Source: Sphingomonas sp. C3-2 (GTDB taxonomy: Bacteria; Pseudomonadota; Alphaproteobacteria; Sphingomonadales; Sphingomonadaceae). From it: a stretch of 64,000 bases of DNA. Shown piece by piece: positions 33,576 through 42,310 of the stretch. Numbering within the stretch: the first letter of the stretch is position 1; every line of letters starts with the position of its first letter. A program made the position numbers and the translations under genes. The DNA lies in the NCBI RefSeq assembly GCF_033025475.1, contig NZ_CP130322.1, forward strand, positions 930,001 through 994,000. The letters run 5' to 3'. The notes below the pieces were generated by a model that was given only the letters and a program-made list of their open reading frames with translations, did not search any database and was not told the DNA's origin.

Positions 33576-34606
33576 GCAAGATCCCCGCAACCGTGATCAC
33601 CGGGTTTCTGGGCGCCGGAAAGACCACGCTGATCCGCCATCTGCTGCAAAATGCCGGCGGCCGCCGGCTTGCCATCGTGATCAACGAATTCGGCGATGTC
33701 GGCGTGGATGCCGATCTGGTGAAGGGATGCAACGACGCCGCCTGCCCCGAGGAAGATATTCTGGAGCTGGCCAATGGCTGCATCTGCTGCACCGTGGCGG
33801 ACGATTTCCTGCCGACGATGCAGAAGCTGCTCGACCGCCCCGAACCGCCCGAGCACATCATCATCGAGACATCGGGGCTGGCGCTGCCCAAGCCGCTGAT
33901 CAAGGCGTTTCAATGGCCCGACATCCGCACCCGCGCGACCGTCGACGGCGTGATTGCGCTCATCGACGCCGATGCGGTGGCCGCGGGCCGGTTTGCGAGC
34001 GACGAGGAAGCGCTGGCCGCCGCGCGCGCGGCCGACCCGACGCTGGACCATGACAGCCCGCTTGAGGAACTGTTCGAGGACCAGCTGGCCTGTGCCGATC
34101 TCGTCATTTTGAACAAGTCCGATCTCGTGGCGCCCGAACGGCTGGCCGAGATCGACGCCAAGATCGCGGCCGAAACGCGCACCGGCGTGAAACGCGTCCA
34201 TGCAGCGCACGGCGCGGTGGACCCGGCGGTGCTGCTGGGGCTGTTTGCCGGCGCCGAGGATGATCTCGACGCCCGCCCCTCGCACCATGACAGCGAGCCC
34301 GATCACGACCACGACGATTTCGACAGCTTTGTCGTGACGGGGGGTGCGGTAACCGATCTCGACGCCTTGCTGAACGCGATTTCGGCGCAGATCGAGACCC
34401 ATGACATTTTGCGCGTGAAGGGCATGGTGGCGCTGGCGGACAAGCCCGCGCGGCTGGTGGTGCAGGCAGTGGGCCCGCGCATCCAGCATCATTTCGACCG
34501 TCGCTGGACCGAGGATGAGCCACGCGTGACGCAGTTGGTGGTGATCGGCCAGCAGCCGCTGGCGCGCGCGGCGATTGCCGAGGCGCTTGCGAAGGCGATC
34601 GGCTGA
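33572..34606 (+). CDS. cobW: CobW family GTPase, cobalt/zinc metallochaperone
   Basis: This 344-residue G3E GTPase has the P-loop GFLGAGKTT (residues 11-19), the metal-binding CxCC motif NGCICC (C70, C72, C73), NKSD for guanine recognition, and a His/Asp-rich stretch HHDSEPDHDHDDFD near residue 235. It probably delivers cobalt to the CobNST chelatase during cobalamin synthesis. The ATG at 33572 gives the standard N terminus. Its stop overlaps the cobN ATG by one base. Among CobW relatives the position, directly ahead of cobN and behind a cobalamin riboswitch, supports the cobalt assignment. Confidence 0.92.
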   Translation: MSKIPATVITGFLGAGKTTLIRHLLQNAGGRRLAIVINEFGDVGVDADLVKGCNDAACPEEDILELANGCICCTVADDFLPTMQKLLDRPEPPEHIIIETSGLALPKPLIKAFQWPDIRTRATVDGVIALIDADAVAAGRFASDEEALAAARAADPTLDHDSPLEELFEDQLACADLVILNKSDLVAPERLAEIDAKIAAETRTGVKRVHAAHGAVDPAVLLGLFAGAEDDLDARPSHHDSEPDHDHDDFDSFVVTGGAVTDLDALLNAISAQIETHDILRVKGMVALADKPARLVVQAVGPRIQHHFDRRWTEDEPRVTQLVVIGQQPLARAAIAEALAKAIG

Positions 34607-37600
34607 TGCACCTGCTGTCGGCAACGCCGGGAACCATCGCGAATGGCGAGGAGGCGATCGACCTTGGCCAATCGCCCGGCGACATCGTGATCCTGACCGT
34701 TGCCGACAGCGAGCTGGCCTGTTTCGCACGCGCCGCCGAGGCGCTGGGCGATGACGCCCCGAGCATCCGGCTGGCCAATTTGTTGCAGCTGAAGCATCCC
34801 TATTCGGTCGACCTTTATGTCGAGCAGGTGATCGCGCAGGCGAAATTCGTGTGCGTCGTGCTGCTCGGCGGCAAGACCTATTGGCCGTACGGGATCGACG
34901 AGATCGCACGGACGGCACGCGACAAGGGGATTGCGCTGGCCGCATTGTCCGACGGGCAGGAACAGGACCCCGAACTGGCGCGCGCGTCGACGCTGCCCGC
35001 CGAAACGTGCGAGAAGCTGCGCGATTATCTGCGCCAGGGCGGGAGCGCCAATGCGCTGTCCTTCCTGCGCGCCGCCACCAGGCTGATCGGGCAAGATGCG
35101 GGCCCGCCCGACGATCCGGTGCCGGTGGCCGATGCCGGGCTGTATCTGAAAGGCCGCGAGCGCCCGGTGCTGGGCGATGTGCGGGCACGCTGGATCGCAG
35201 GCCAGCCGACCGCGCTGATCGTGTTCTACCGCGCGCTGATGATCGCCGGGACGCTGGATGCCGTCGATGCGATGGTGGCGGCGTTCGAGGCCGAGGGGCT
35301 GAACGTCGTTGCCGTCCATGTCCGCGCACTGCGCGATCCCTATGCGATGGACTGGCTGGCTGCGCTGATCGACGAGACCGCGCCCGACGTGATCGTCAAC
35401 ACGACCTGCTTTGCCGCATCGTCGGGCGGCGAGGCACGGATTGCATCGGTGCTGGAGCGCGCCGACTGCCCGATCCTGCAGGCGGTGTTCGCCGGTGTGG
35501 AGGAGGAAAGCTGGCGCGACAGCGCACGCGGGCTGGGCCCCCGCGATCTGGCGATGAACATCGCGCTGCCCGAGGTGGACGGCCGGATATTCAGCCGCGC
35601 GGTGGCGTTCAAGGCGGCCGAACGTTTCGACACGCGCACCGAATGCGGGATCGTGGTGCCGCGCGTGCTGCCCGACCGGATCGCCTTTACCGCCAAACTG
35701 ACGGCGAACTGGGCAAGGCTGCGGCGGACAGCGCCCGCGGCACGGCGCGTGGCCTTGGTGCTGGCGAATTACCCCAATCGCGACGGGCGAATCGCCAATG
35801 GTGTGGGGCTCGACACGCCCGCGAGCACGGCGGCGATACTCGCGGCGCTTGGCGATGCCGGTTATGACGTGGACGGGCACCCCGCCGATGCGGCAGCGCT
35901 GATGCGGCTGATCACCGACAGCGTGACCAACGACCTTGCCTCCCCCGACCGCGCGGGCGGCGCCTTTCTGCCGCTGGACAGTTACCGCGCGGCATTTGCC
36001 GAATTGCCCGAGACGGCGCGCACCGCGATCACCGCGCGCTGGGGGACGCCCGAGGACGATCCGCATGTGCGCGGCGACGGCTTTCGCCTCGGCATCCACT
36101 GCTTTGGGAATATCGCGATCGGGGTGCAGCCGGCGCGCGGCTATCATATCGATCCCAAGCAAAGCTATCACGACCCAGCCTTGCCCCCGCCGCACGCCTA
36201 TCTGGCGTTTCACATCTGGCTGGAACGCGTGTTCGCCGCGCAGGCGGTGGTGCATGTCGGCAAGCACGGCAACCTCGAATGGCTGCCGGGCAAGGCGGTT
36301 TCGCTGTCGGACAGCTGCTTTCCCGAAATCTGCGCCGGGCCGGTGCCGCAGCTTTACCCCTTCATCGTCAACGACCCCGGCGAGGGCACGCAGGCCAAGC
36401 GGCGGATCGGCGCGGTCATCATCGATCACCTGACCCCGCCGCTGACGCGCGCCGAAAGCTATGGCCCGCTGAAACAGCTCGAGGCGCTGGTCGACGAATA
36501 TTATCTGGCGGCGGGGATGGACCCGCGCCGGCTGGAACGGCTGAAGCGCGAGATACTCGATCTGGCGCATGGACAGGGTCTGGCGAGCGATGCCGGGGCC
36601 GAAGGCGATGGCGACGACGCGCTGGCAGCAATCGACAATTATCTGTGCGAGCTGAAGGAAATGCAGATCCGCGACGGGCTGCATATCTTTACCCAGTCCC
36701 CCGAAGGGCGGTTGCGGCGCGATCTGCTGGTGGCGCTGGCGCGCACCCCGCGCGGCTATGCGCATGACGGCGAAAAATCGCTGCTCCGCGCGCTGGCCGA
36801 CGATCTGGCGCTGGGGTTCGACCCGCTCGACTGCCGGATGGGCGATGCGTGGACGGGGCCCCGCCCCGCCCTGTTGGCGGCGCTGACCGACGACCTCTGG
36901 CGCAACCACGGCGACACGGTGGAGCGGCTGGAAATGCTGGCGGCAGCACTGGTGGACGGCGGCGACGCCCCCGGCCCGGCGAGCTGCGCCGTTATGGCCG
37001 ATATGCGCGAACGGCTGATGCCCAAGGTGGACGAGTGCGGCGGCGCCGAACGGGCCGCGCTTATCGCCGGGCTCGACGGTCGGTTCGTGCTGCCCGGCCC
37101 GTCGGGCGCGCCGACGCGCGGGCGGCCCGATGTGCTGCCGACGGGGCGCAATTTCTATTCGGTCGACACCCGCGCCATCCCCACCGCCACGGCATGGGAT
37201 CTGGGGTTTCGATCGGCGCAGCTGCTGGTGGAGGATTATCTGCAGCGCGAGGGCGAATATCCACGCGCGATGGCGGTTTCGGCCTGGGGCACCGCGAATA
37301 TGCGCACCGGCGGCGACGATATCGCGCAGGCGCTGGCGCTGATGGGCGTGCGGCCGCGCTGGGACTGGTCGTCGGGCCGGGTGACAGGGTTCGAGATCAT
37401 GACGCTGGCCGAGCTCGGCCGCCCGCGCGTGGACGTGACCTTTCGTGTTTCGGGCTTTTTCCGTGACGCCTTTCCCGAGCAGATCGACCTGATCGACAGC
37501 GCCGCGCGCATGGTGATGGAGCTGGACGAGCCCGAGGAAGACAATCCCGCCGCCGCGCGCCGTCGCGCCGAAGCCACCGACATGGTTGCTGATGGAGCAA

Positions 37601-38337
37601 GCGAAGCGGAGGCGCTTCGCCGCGCGGGCACCCGCGTCTTCGGATCGAAGCCCGGCGCCTATGGCGCGGGGCTGCAGGCGATGATCGACGAGAAGCTGTG
37701 GCACAACCGCGCCGATCTGGCCGAGATCTATCTGGACTGGGGCGGCTATGCCTATGGCGGCGGGATCGAGGGCGACGGCGCGCGCGCGCTGTTCGCCGAA
37801 CGACTGACACGCACCGACGCGATCGTCCAGAACCAGGACAATCGCGAGCACGACCTGCTCGACAGCGACGATTATTATCAGTTCGAAGGTGGGATCGCCG
37901 CCGCTGTCGAGCATCTGTCGGGCCGCAAGCCGCGCGCCTATCACAACGACCATAGCCGCCCCGAACGCCCCGTGATCCGCACGCTCGAAGACGAGATCGG
38001 CCGGGTGGTACGCGCCCGCGTGACCAACCCCAAATGGATCGCAGGGGTAATGCGCCACGGCTATAAGGGCGCGTTCGAGATCGCCGCGAGCGTCGATTAT
38101 CTGTTCGGCTTTGCCGCGACGACCCAGGCGGTGCGCGACCATCATTTCGACGCCGTCCACGCCGCCTTTATCGAGGATGAGACGGTGCGCGCCTTCATGG
38201 CCGAAGCCAACCCCGCCGCGCTGCGCGAAACCGCCGCGCGCCTGAACGAGGCGCTGGAGCGCGGCCTGTGGAAACCCCGATCGAACAGCGCGGCCATGAT
38301 GCTGGCCGCCATTGCCCACCCCGCAAAAGGAGCCTGA
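34606..38337 (+). CDS. cobN: Cobaltochelatase subunit CobN
   Basis: This 1243-residue protein is the large subunit of the aerobic ATP-dependent cobaltochelatase, which inserts cobalt into hydrogenobyrinic acid a,c-diamide with CobS and CobT. Family features seen include the middle segment VVHVGKHGNLEWLPGKAV, FIVNDPGEGTQAKRR, PTGRNFYSVDTRAIPT and the C-terminal GVMRHGYKGAFEIAASVDYLFG. The length is normal. cobS and cobT are not in the window, so they must be elsewhere or the enzyme would not work. It overlaps cobW and is followed by cobO after a three-base gap. Confidence 0.95.
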   Translation: MHLLSATPGTIANGEEAIDLGQSPGDIVILTVADSELACFARAAEALGDDAPSIRLANLLQLKHPYSVDLYVEQVIAQAKFVCVVLLGGKTYWPYGIDEIARTARDKGIALAALSDGQEQDPELARASTLPAETCEKLRDYLRQGGSANALSFLRAATRLIGQDAGPPDDPVPVADAGLYLKGRERPVLGDVRARWIAGQPTALIVFYRALMIAGTLDAVDAMVAAFEAEGLNVVAVHVRALRDPYAMDWLAALIDETAPDVIVNTTCFAASSGGEARIASVLERADCPILQAVFAGVEEESWRDSARGLGPRDLAMNIALPEVDGRIFSRAVAFKAAERFDTRTECGIVVPRVLPDRIAFTAKLTANWARLRRTAPAARRVALVLANYPNRDGRIANGVGLDTPASTAAILAALGDAGYDVDGHPADAAALMRLITDSVTNDLASPDRAGGAFLPLDSYRAAFAELPETARTAITARWGTPEDDPHVRGDGFRLGIHCFGNIAIGVQPARGYHIDPKQSYHDPALPPPHAYLAFHIWLERVFAAQAVVHVGKHGNLEWLPGKAVSLSDSCFPEICAGPVPQLYPFIVNDPGEGTQAKRRIGAVIIDHLTPPLTRAESYGPLKQLEALVDEYYLAAGMDPRRLERLKREILDLAHGQGLASDAGAEGDGDDALAAIDNYLCELKEMQIRDGLHIFTQSPEGRLRRDLLVALARTPRGYAHDGEKSLLRALADDLALGFDPLDCRMGDAWTGPRPALLAALTDDLWRNHGDTVERLEMLAAALVDGGDAPGPASCAVMADMRERLMPKVDECGGAERAALIAGLDGRFVLPGPSGAPTRGRPDVLPTGRNFYSVDTRAIPTATAWDLGFRSAQLLVEDYLQREGEYPRAMAVSAWGTANMRTGGDDIAQALALMGVRPRWDWSSGRVTGFEIMTLAELGRPRVDVTFRVSGFFRDAFPEQIDLIDSAARMVMELDEPEEDNPAAARRRAEATDMVADGASEAEALRRAGTRVFGSKPGAYGAGLQAMIDEKLWHNRADLAEIYLDWGGYAYGGGIEGDGARALFAERLTRTDAIVQNQDNREHDLLDSDDYYQFEGGIAAAVEHLSGRKPRAYHNDHSRPERPVIRTLEDEIGRVVRARVTNPKWIAGVMRHGYKGAFEIAASVDYLFGFAATTQAVRDHHFDAVHAAFIEDETVRAFMAEANPAALRETAARLNEALERGLWKPRSNSAAMMLAAIAHPAKGA

Positions 38338-38340
38338 ACC

Positions 38341-38943
38341 ATGGAACGGACCGACGAACAGCACGCCGCGAAGATGAAGAAGAAGCAGGCCGCGCACGAC
38401 AAGATCATGGCCAGCAAGACGGTGGAGAAAGATCTGCTGATCGTCCACACCGGCAAGGGCAAGGGCAAGACCACGGCGGCGCTTGGCATGGTGGTCCGCG
38501 CGATCGGACACGGCAAGAAGGTGGGTGTCGTCCAGTTCGTGAAGGGCGCGATGGCGACCGGCGAGAAGGCGGTGTTCGATGCCTTTCCCGACGCCGTCGA
38601 ATTCAAGCCAATGGGCGAAGGCTTCACCTGGGACACGCAGGACCGCGCGCGCGATATCGCGGTGGCGCGCACCGCCTGGGACGAGGTGAAGCGGATGATC
38701 GCCGACCCCGCCTATCAGATGGTGCTGGCGGACGAGCTGAACATCATCCTGCGCTATGACTATCTGCCGCTGGACGAGGTGCTCACGGTGCTGACCGAGC
38801 GCCCGGCGGGCAAGCATGTGATCGTCACCGGCCGCAACGCGCCCGAGGCGCTCATCGAAGCGGCCGATCTGGTGACCGAGATGACGCTGGTAAAGCACCC
38901 CTTCCGTTCGGGCGTGAAGGCGCAGCCGGGAATCGAATTCTGA
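38341..38943 (+). CDS. cobO: Cob(I)yrinic acid a,c-diamide adenosyltransferase CobO
   Basis: This 200-residue enzyme of the CobA/CobO/BtuR family adds the adenosyl group to cob(I)yrinic acid a,c-diamide or related corrinoids. It has the P-loop variant TGKGKGKTTAALG (residues 37-49), VVQFVKGAMATGE, and VLADELNIILRYDYLPLDEV, with ending MTLVKHPFRSGVKAQPGIEF typical of the family. It sits three bases after cobN and two bases before bluB, within one apparent operon led by riboswitch 3. Confidence 0.95.
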   Translation: MERTDEQHAAKMKKKQAAHDKIMASKTVEKDLLIVHTGKGKGKTTAALGMVVRAIGHGKKVGVVQFVKGAMATGEKAVFDAFPDAVEFKPMGEGFTWDTQDRARDIAVARTAWDEVKRMIADPAYQMVLADELNIILRYDYLPLDEVLTVLTERPAGKHVIVTGRNAPEALIEAADLVTEMTLVKHPFRSGVKAQPGIEF

Positions 38944-38945
38944 CG

Positions 38946-39593
38946 ATGACGCCCGGTGCGCCCCGTTTCGACACAGCGTTTCAGGAACAGCTGGACGCGC
39001 TGTTCGCCTGGCGGCGCGACGTGCGCCATTTTCGGACCGATCCGCTGGACGAGGCGGAGATCGCCCATCTGCTGGAAACCGCGCACCGGGCACCGTCAGT
39101 GGGCAATTCGCAGCCGTGGCGCTTTGTGCGCATCCGCACGCCCGCGCTACGCGAAGCGCTGGCCGCGCATGTCGATGCCGAAAGCGCGCGCGCGGGTGCG
39201 CGTTATGTCGAGGACGCGCGCCGGGCGGCCTATCATGCGCTGAAGCTGCACGGCCTGCGCGAGGCGCCGGAAATCATCGCGGTGTTCAGCGACGACGCAA
39301 CGCCCGCCGGCCATGGGCTGGGCGCCGCGACCATGCCCGAGATGCGTGCTTATTCGACCGTGCTGGCCATCCACACCTTGTGGCTGGCCGCACGGGCACG
39401 CGGGCTGGCGCTGGGCTGGGTATCGATCGTCGACCCCGATCACATCAAGGCGTTGCTGGAGGGGCCACCGGCATGGCGGCTGATCGCGCTCTTGTGCATC
39501 GGCTATCCCGAGGTGCCTTCCGACACGCCCGAACTCGAAACCCGCGGCTGGCAGGCGCGCGGGAACTGGCGCGCCAATGTCAGCGTGCGTTGA
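38946..39593 (+). CDS. bluB: 5,6-dimethylbenzimidazole synthase BluB
   Basis: This 215-residue flavin enzyme of the nitroreductase fold cleaves reduced FMN with oxygen to make dimethylbenzimidazole, the lower ligand of cobalamin. It carries FAWRRDVRHFRTDPL, HRAPSVGNSQPWRFVRI, ATMPEMRAYSTVLAIHTLWLAARA and a C-terminal GWQARGNW, all BluB-like. The start is two bases after the cobO stop with no separate ribosome site, so it is likely coupled. Its last 14 bases overlap the end of the convergent btuF copy. Confidence 0.93.
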   Translation: MTPGAPRFDTAFQEQLDALFAWRRDVRHFRTDPLDEAEIAHLLETAHRAPSVGNSQPWRFVRIRTPALREALAAHVDAESARAGARYVEDARRAAYHALKLHGLREAPEIIAVFSDDATPAGHGLGAATMPEMRAYSTVLAIHTLWLAARARGLALGWVSIVDPDHIKALLEGPPAWRLIALLCIGYPEVPSDTPELETRGWQARGNWRANVSVR

Positions 39594-40437
39594 GCTGGTG
39601 CGCGAGGCTTTGCGCGGCGCGGACATAAGCGGGGCCGCCACAGACCGTCCATGCCTGAGGCAAGCTGATCCGGGGGACGCGGGCGAGCGCCGGGTGGTGC
39701 AGCATTTCCGTCCCCTGATCGCTGACCCGCGCGGTCGCGCTTTCGACGATCAGATAATCGGGGCGGGCGGCGACAAGTTCCTCGATCGACAGCTGGCTGA
39801 CCGCCGGGCGCTGCATCCTTGCCGCGAGATTGATGAGCCCCGCGCGCGTCATCAGATCGTCGACGAGCGTGCCCGTGCCGGTCAGGAAACCGCGCCGCTG
39901 ATAATAGGCGGCAACCGTGCCGGGTTTGGCCCTGGGCAGCGCCGCAAGCTCGCGGTTCATGGCCGCGATCAACGCCTCGCCGCGCCGGGGATGGCCGACA
40001 GCCGCCGCCACCTCGCGGATCTGCGCGACGATATCGTCGTACTTCTCGGCCGAGCGGAGGCGCAGCGTGGGATAATCATGCGGCGCGATCGCCGCCATCA
40101 GCCCGGCCCGGCGCGACGCACTGCCGATCACCAGATCGGGGCGGATGGCGATCACCTCTTCGGCGGACTCGCCCAGAATCCGCAGGCCGCGCGCCTTGTC
40201 CGCCGCAGCCGACATTTCGGGATTTCCAGCATTGTGGGTGAGCCCCGCAATCTGATCGCGATCGGCCAGCGCGAGCAGATACTGATCGGCGCACAGGTTG
40301 AGCGACACGATTTTCTGCGGCCGCGCAGAGACCGGGGACGGCGATGATGCGGATACCCCGACAACGGCCCCCGTCGCGGCGAGGCCCAGCAGGGCAGTCA
40401 GCGCGAGCGCGCAGGAACGGAAGGTCAAGGCGGCCAT
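39580..40437 (-). CDS. btuF2: Cobalamin ABC transporter substrate-binding protein BtuF, copy 2
   Basis: This 285-residue periplasmic protein has a signal peptide (to about VGVSASS), then QKIVSLNLCADQYLLALADRD, IAIRPDLVIGSASR, AYYQRRGFLTGTGTLVDDL and QGTEMLHHPALARVPR. It shares these segments with copy 1 at 19517 and is its paralogue. ATG at 40437 has AGGGG upstream; a TTG three codons earlier is less likely. Its 3' end overlaps bluB by 14 bases. It diverges from btuC2, with about 70 bases between the two start codons, and no riboswitch lies on its own strand. It would bind a corrinoid, perhaps with a different preference from copy 1. Confidence 0.87.
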   Translation of the reverse strand: MAALTFRSCALALTALLGLAATGAVVGVSASSPSPVSARPQKIVSLNLCADQYLLALADRDQIAGLTHNAGNPEMSAAADKARGLRILGESAEEVIAIRPDLVIGSASRRAGLMAAIAPHDYPTLRLRSAEKYDDIVAQIREVAAAVGHPRRGEALIAAMNRELAALPRAKPGTVAAYYQRRGFLTGTGTLVDDLMTRAGLINLAARMQRPAVSQLSIEELVAARPDYLIVESATARVSDQGTEMLHHPALARVPRISLPQAWTVCGGPAYVRAAQSLAHQLNAR

Positions 40438-40509
40438 AGCGGCCAACCCCTAGCAGCAAGCACCCGGGACACAAGCGTGACGGGCAGATCGATCGAATAC
40501 GAGGTTGCA

Positions 40510-41520
40510 ATGCAGTTTTCACAACGGCCTGCGCGCCGGATTTCCCTCCTCGCCAGCGGGTTGCTGGTGTTACTTGCCGCCGCCGCGATGGCATCGTTGC
40601 TCTACGGCCCCGTCCCCATCGGGATCGAGCGGACGCTGGCGAGCCTTGCCGGACGCGGCGACGATATTGCCGAGTCGATCGTCGTGGACCTGCGCCTGCC
40701 CCGCACGATCCTGGGCCTGGCCGTGGGCGCGATGCTGGGTGCGGCGGGCGCCGCGCTGCAGGGCTATCTGCGCAACCCGCTGGCCGAGCCATCGGTGCTG
40801 GGCGCATCGAACGCGGCGGCGCTGGGGGCGGTGATCGCGCTCTATTTCGGGCTGGCCGAATGGCATCCGGCCGCGCTGCCGCTGATGGCGATCGCGACCG
40901 GGCTGGGATCGCTCATCCTGCTCTTCGCGTTGACCGGGCGGGCGGAAAGCCCGCTCAGCCTGATCCTTGGCGGCATCGCGGTATCGACGCTGGCGGGGGC
41001 GGCGATCAGCCTTGCGCTCAACCTGTCGCCCAATCCCTTTGCGGCGATGGAGATCATGACCTGGCTGCTCGGATCGCTTGAGAATCGTTCGATCACCCAT
41101 CTGTGGATCGCGCTGCCCTGCATCGGCATCGGGCTGGCGCTGCTTTTTGTCGATGGCCGGGCGCTTGATGCGCTGACTTTGGGCGACGACAGTGCACGCG
41201 CGCTGGGCAACGACCTGAAACGCACGCGGATGCGGCTGATGCTGGGCATCGCGATCGGGGTGGGCGGCGCGGTGGCGGTATCGGGCGCGATCGGCTTTGT
41301 CGGGTTGATCGTTCCGCATCTGATCCGCCCCTTTACCGACCGGCGGCCATCATCGCTGATCCTGCCATCGGCACTGGGCGGCGCGGCGCTGCTGACGCTG
41401 GCGGATGTGGGGGTGCGGATGATCCCATCGACCAACGAGCTGAAGCTGGGCGTCGTCACCGCGTTTCTGGGCGTTCCCGTGTTCTTCGCGCAACTGATCC
41501 GCGAAAGGCGGGTCTGGTGA
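40510..41520 (+). CDS. btuC2: Cobalamin ABC transporter permease BtuC, copy 2 (FecCD family)
   Basis: This 336-residue permease closely parallels copy 1: RLPRTILGLAVGAMLGAAGAALQG, NPLAEPSVLGAS, SLALNLSPNPFA, GAIGFVGLIVPHLIRPF and a closing FFAQLIRERRVW. The ATG at 40510 follows GAGG by six bases; an upstream in-frame start at 40477 adds eleven residues. Unlike copy 1 it has no ATPase gene after it; the next gene encodes an OsmC-type protein. It presumably uses BtuD from the first locus or an ATPase outside the window. Confidence 0.9.
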   Translation: MQFSQRPARRISLLASGLLVLLAAAAMASLLYGPVPIGIERTLASLAGRGDDIAESIVVDLRLPRTILGLAVGAMLGAAGAALQGYLRNPLAEPSVLGASNAAALGAVIALYFGLAEWHPAALPLMAIATGLGSLILLFALTGRAESPLSLILGGIAVSTLAGAAISLALNLSPNPFAAMEIMTWLLGSLENRSITHLWIALPCIGIGLALLFVDGRALDALTLGDDSARALGNDLKRTRMRLMLGIAIGVGGAVAVSGAIGFVGLIVPHLIRPFTDRRPSSLILPSALGGAALLTLADVGVRMIPSTNELKLGVVTAFLGVPVFFAQLIRERRVW

Positions 41521-41593
41521 CCGGTTGACCCCGCAGGCAAAGCGCGGAAAAATGGCCTTCCAGACTATCGATCAGCAATCAAGAGGACGAGCA

Positions 41594-42013
41594 ATGGCTG
41601 ACGGCATCGAGGCGCGGGTTTCCGAAAGCGGCGAAAGCCCCTTTGCGGTGCGCATCGCGGTATGCGGCCATGAGCTTGTCGGCGACGAACCCACCGCCGA
41701 TGGCGGCGCCGATCTTGGCCCCTCCCCCTATCAGCTGCTGACCTCGGCTCTCGGCGAATGCACGGTGATGACGGTGCGCTGGTTCGCGCGGCAGAAGGAC
41801 TGGCCCGTCGAGCATATCGCGGCGCATGTGACCCATACGAAGATGGAGGTCGAAGGACGCTCCGGCCAGACCGATGTGTTCCACAAGACCGTGTTCATCA
41901 AGGGTGACAAGCTGACCCCCGAACAGCGCACAAGGCTGATCGACGTCGCCGCCAAATGCCCCGTCCAGCGCACGCTGGAAAGCGGATCGGTGATCGAAAC
42001 CCACGCGGGCTGA
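41594..42013 (+). CDS. OsmC family protein (peroxiredoxin-like)
   Basis: This 139-residue cytoplasmic protein has the OsmC fold with both conserved cysteines, in LGECTVMTVRWFARQKDWP and AKCPVQRTLESGSVIETH. Members reduce organic peroxides or act as redox-linked accessory proteins. AGAGGA precedes the ATG at 41594. It follows btuC2 by 73 bases on the same strand, so it may be co-transcribed, but no functional link is known. Confidence 0.87.
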   Translation: MADGIEARVSESGESPFAVRIAVCGHELVGDEPTADGGADLGPSPYQLLTSALGECTVMTVRWFARQKDWPVEHIAAHVTHTKMEVEGRSGQTDVFHKTVFIKGDKLTPEQRTRLIDVAAKCPVQRTLESGSVIETHAG

Positions 42014-42060
42014 TCCGCCCCGTTACAAAATATTGCCGACAGATGATTTTGTACGGACAG

Positions 42061-42078
42061 GTTACATTTAACTGTCAC
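42061..42078 (+). promoter_or_regulatory. Candidate Pho box upstream of the TonB receptor gene
   Basis: GTTACAT-TTAA-CTGTCAC matches the PhoB-box layout of two seven-base repeats spaced by four bases (consensus CTGTCAT repeats). It sits 233 bases before the receptor ATG. The leader between, 42079-42310, includes a short open frame (42120-42230) that I do not support as a gene and nothing else clear. Confidence 0.6.
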
Positions 42079-42310
42079 ATAAATAGGCCAATAGCCGCTC
42101 AAACATAACGGGCGGGCCAATGAACAGAATCATCGGCGATATCTCGACGTGGAACGCAAGTTCTCACGGCGATGCGTCGCACCCATTCAAGACAGATGCG
42201 ACCTATAACGCGGCAGGTTTTCCGACCTGAACCCGCCCATGCGTGCAGGGCGCGCAGATTTTCTTTCGATCACTTCACAATCAGAAAATTCTCAACAGGG
42301 ATTCACTTCC

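Noticed and set aside
34489-39093. A minus-strand open frame of over 1500 codons opposite cobN, cobO and cobW
   Set aside because: It is a codon-bias shadow: the plus-strand genes carry clear family motifs throughout, while the minus frame is Arg/His/Gln-rich without any domain.
42120-42230. A 36-codon frame in the leader of the TonB receptor gene
   Set aside because: No clear ribosome site, signal or recognisable motif; it may be chance in a long leader.
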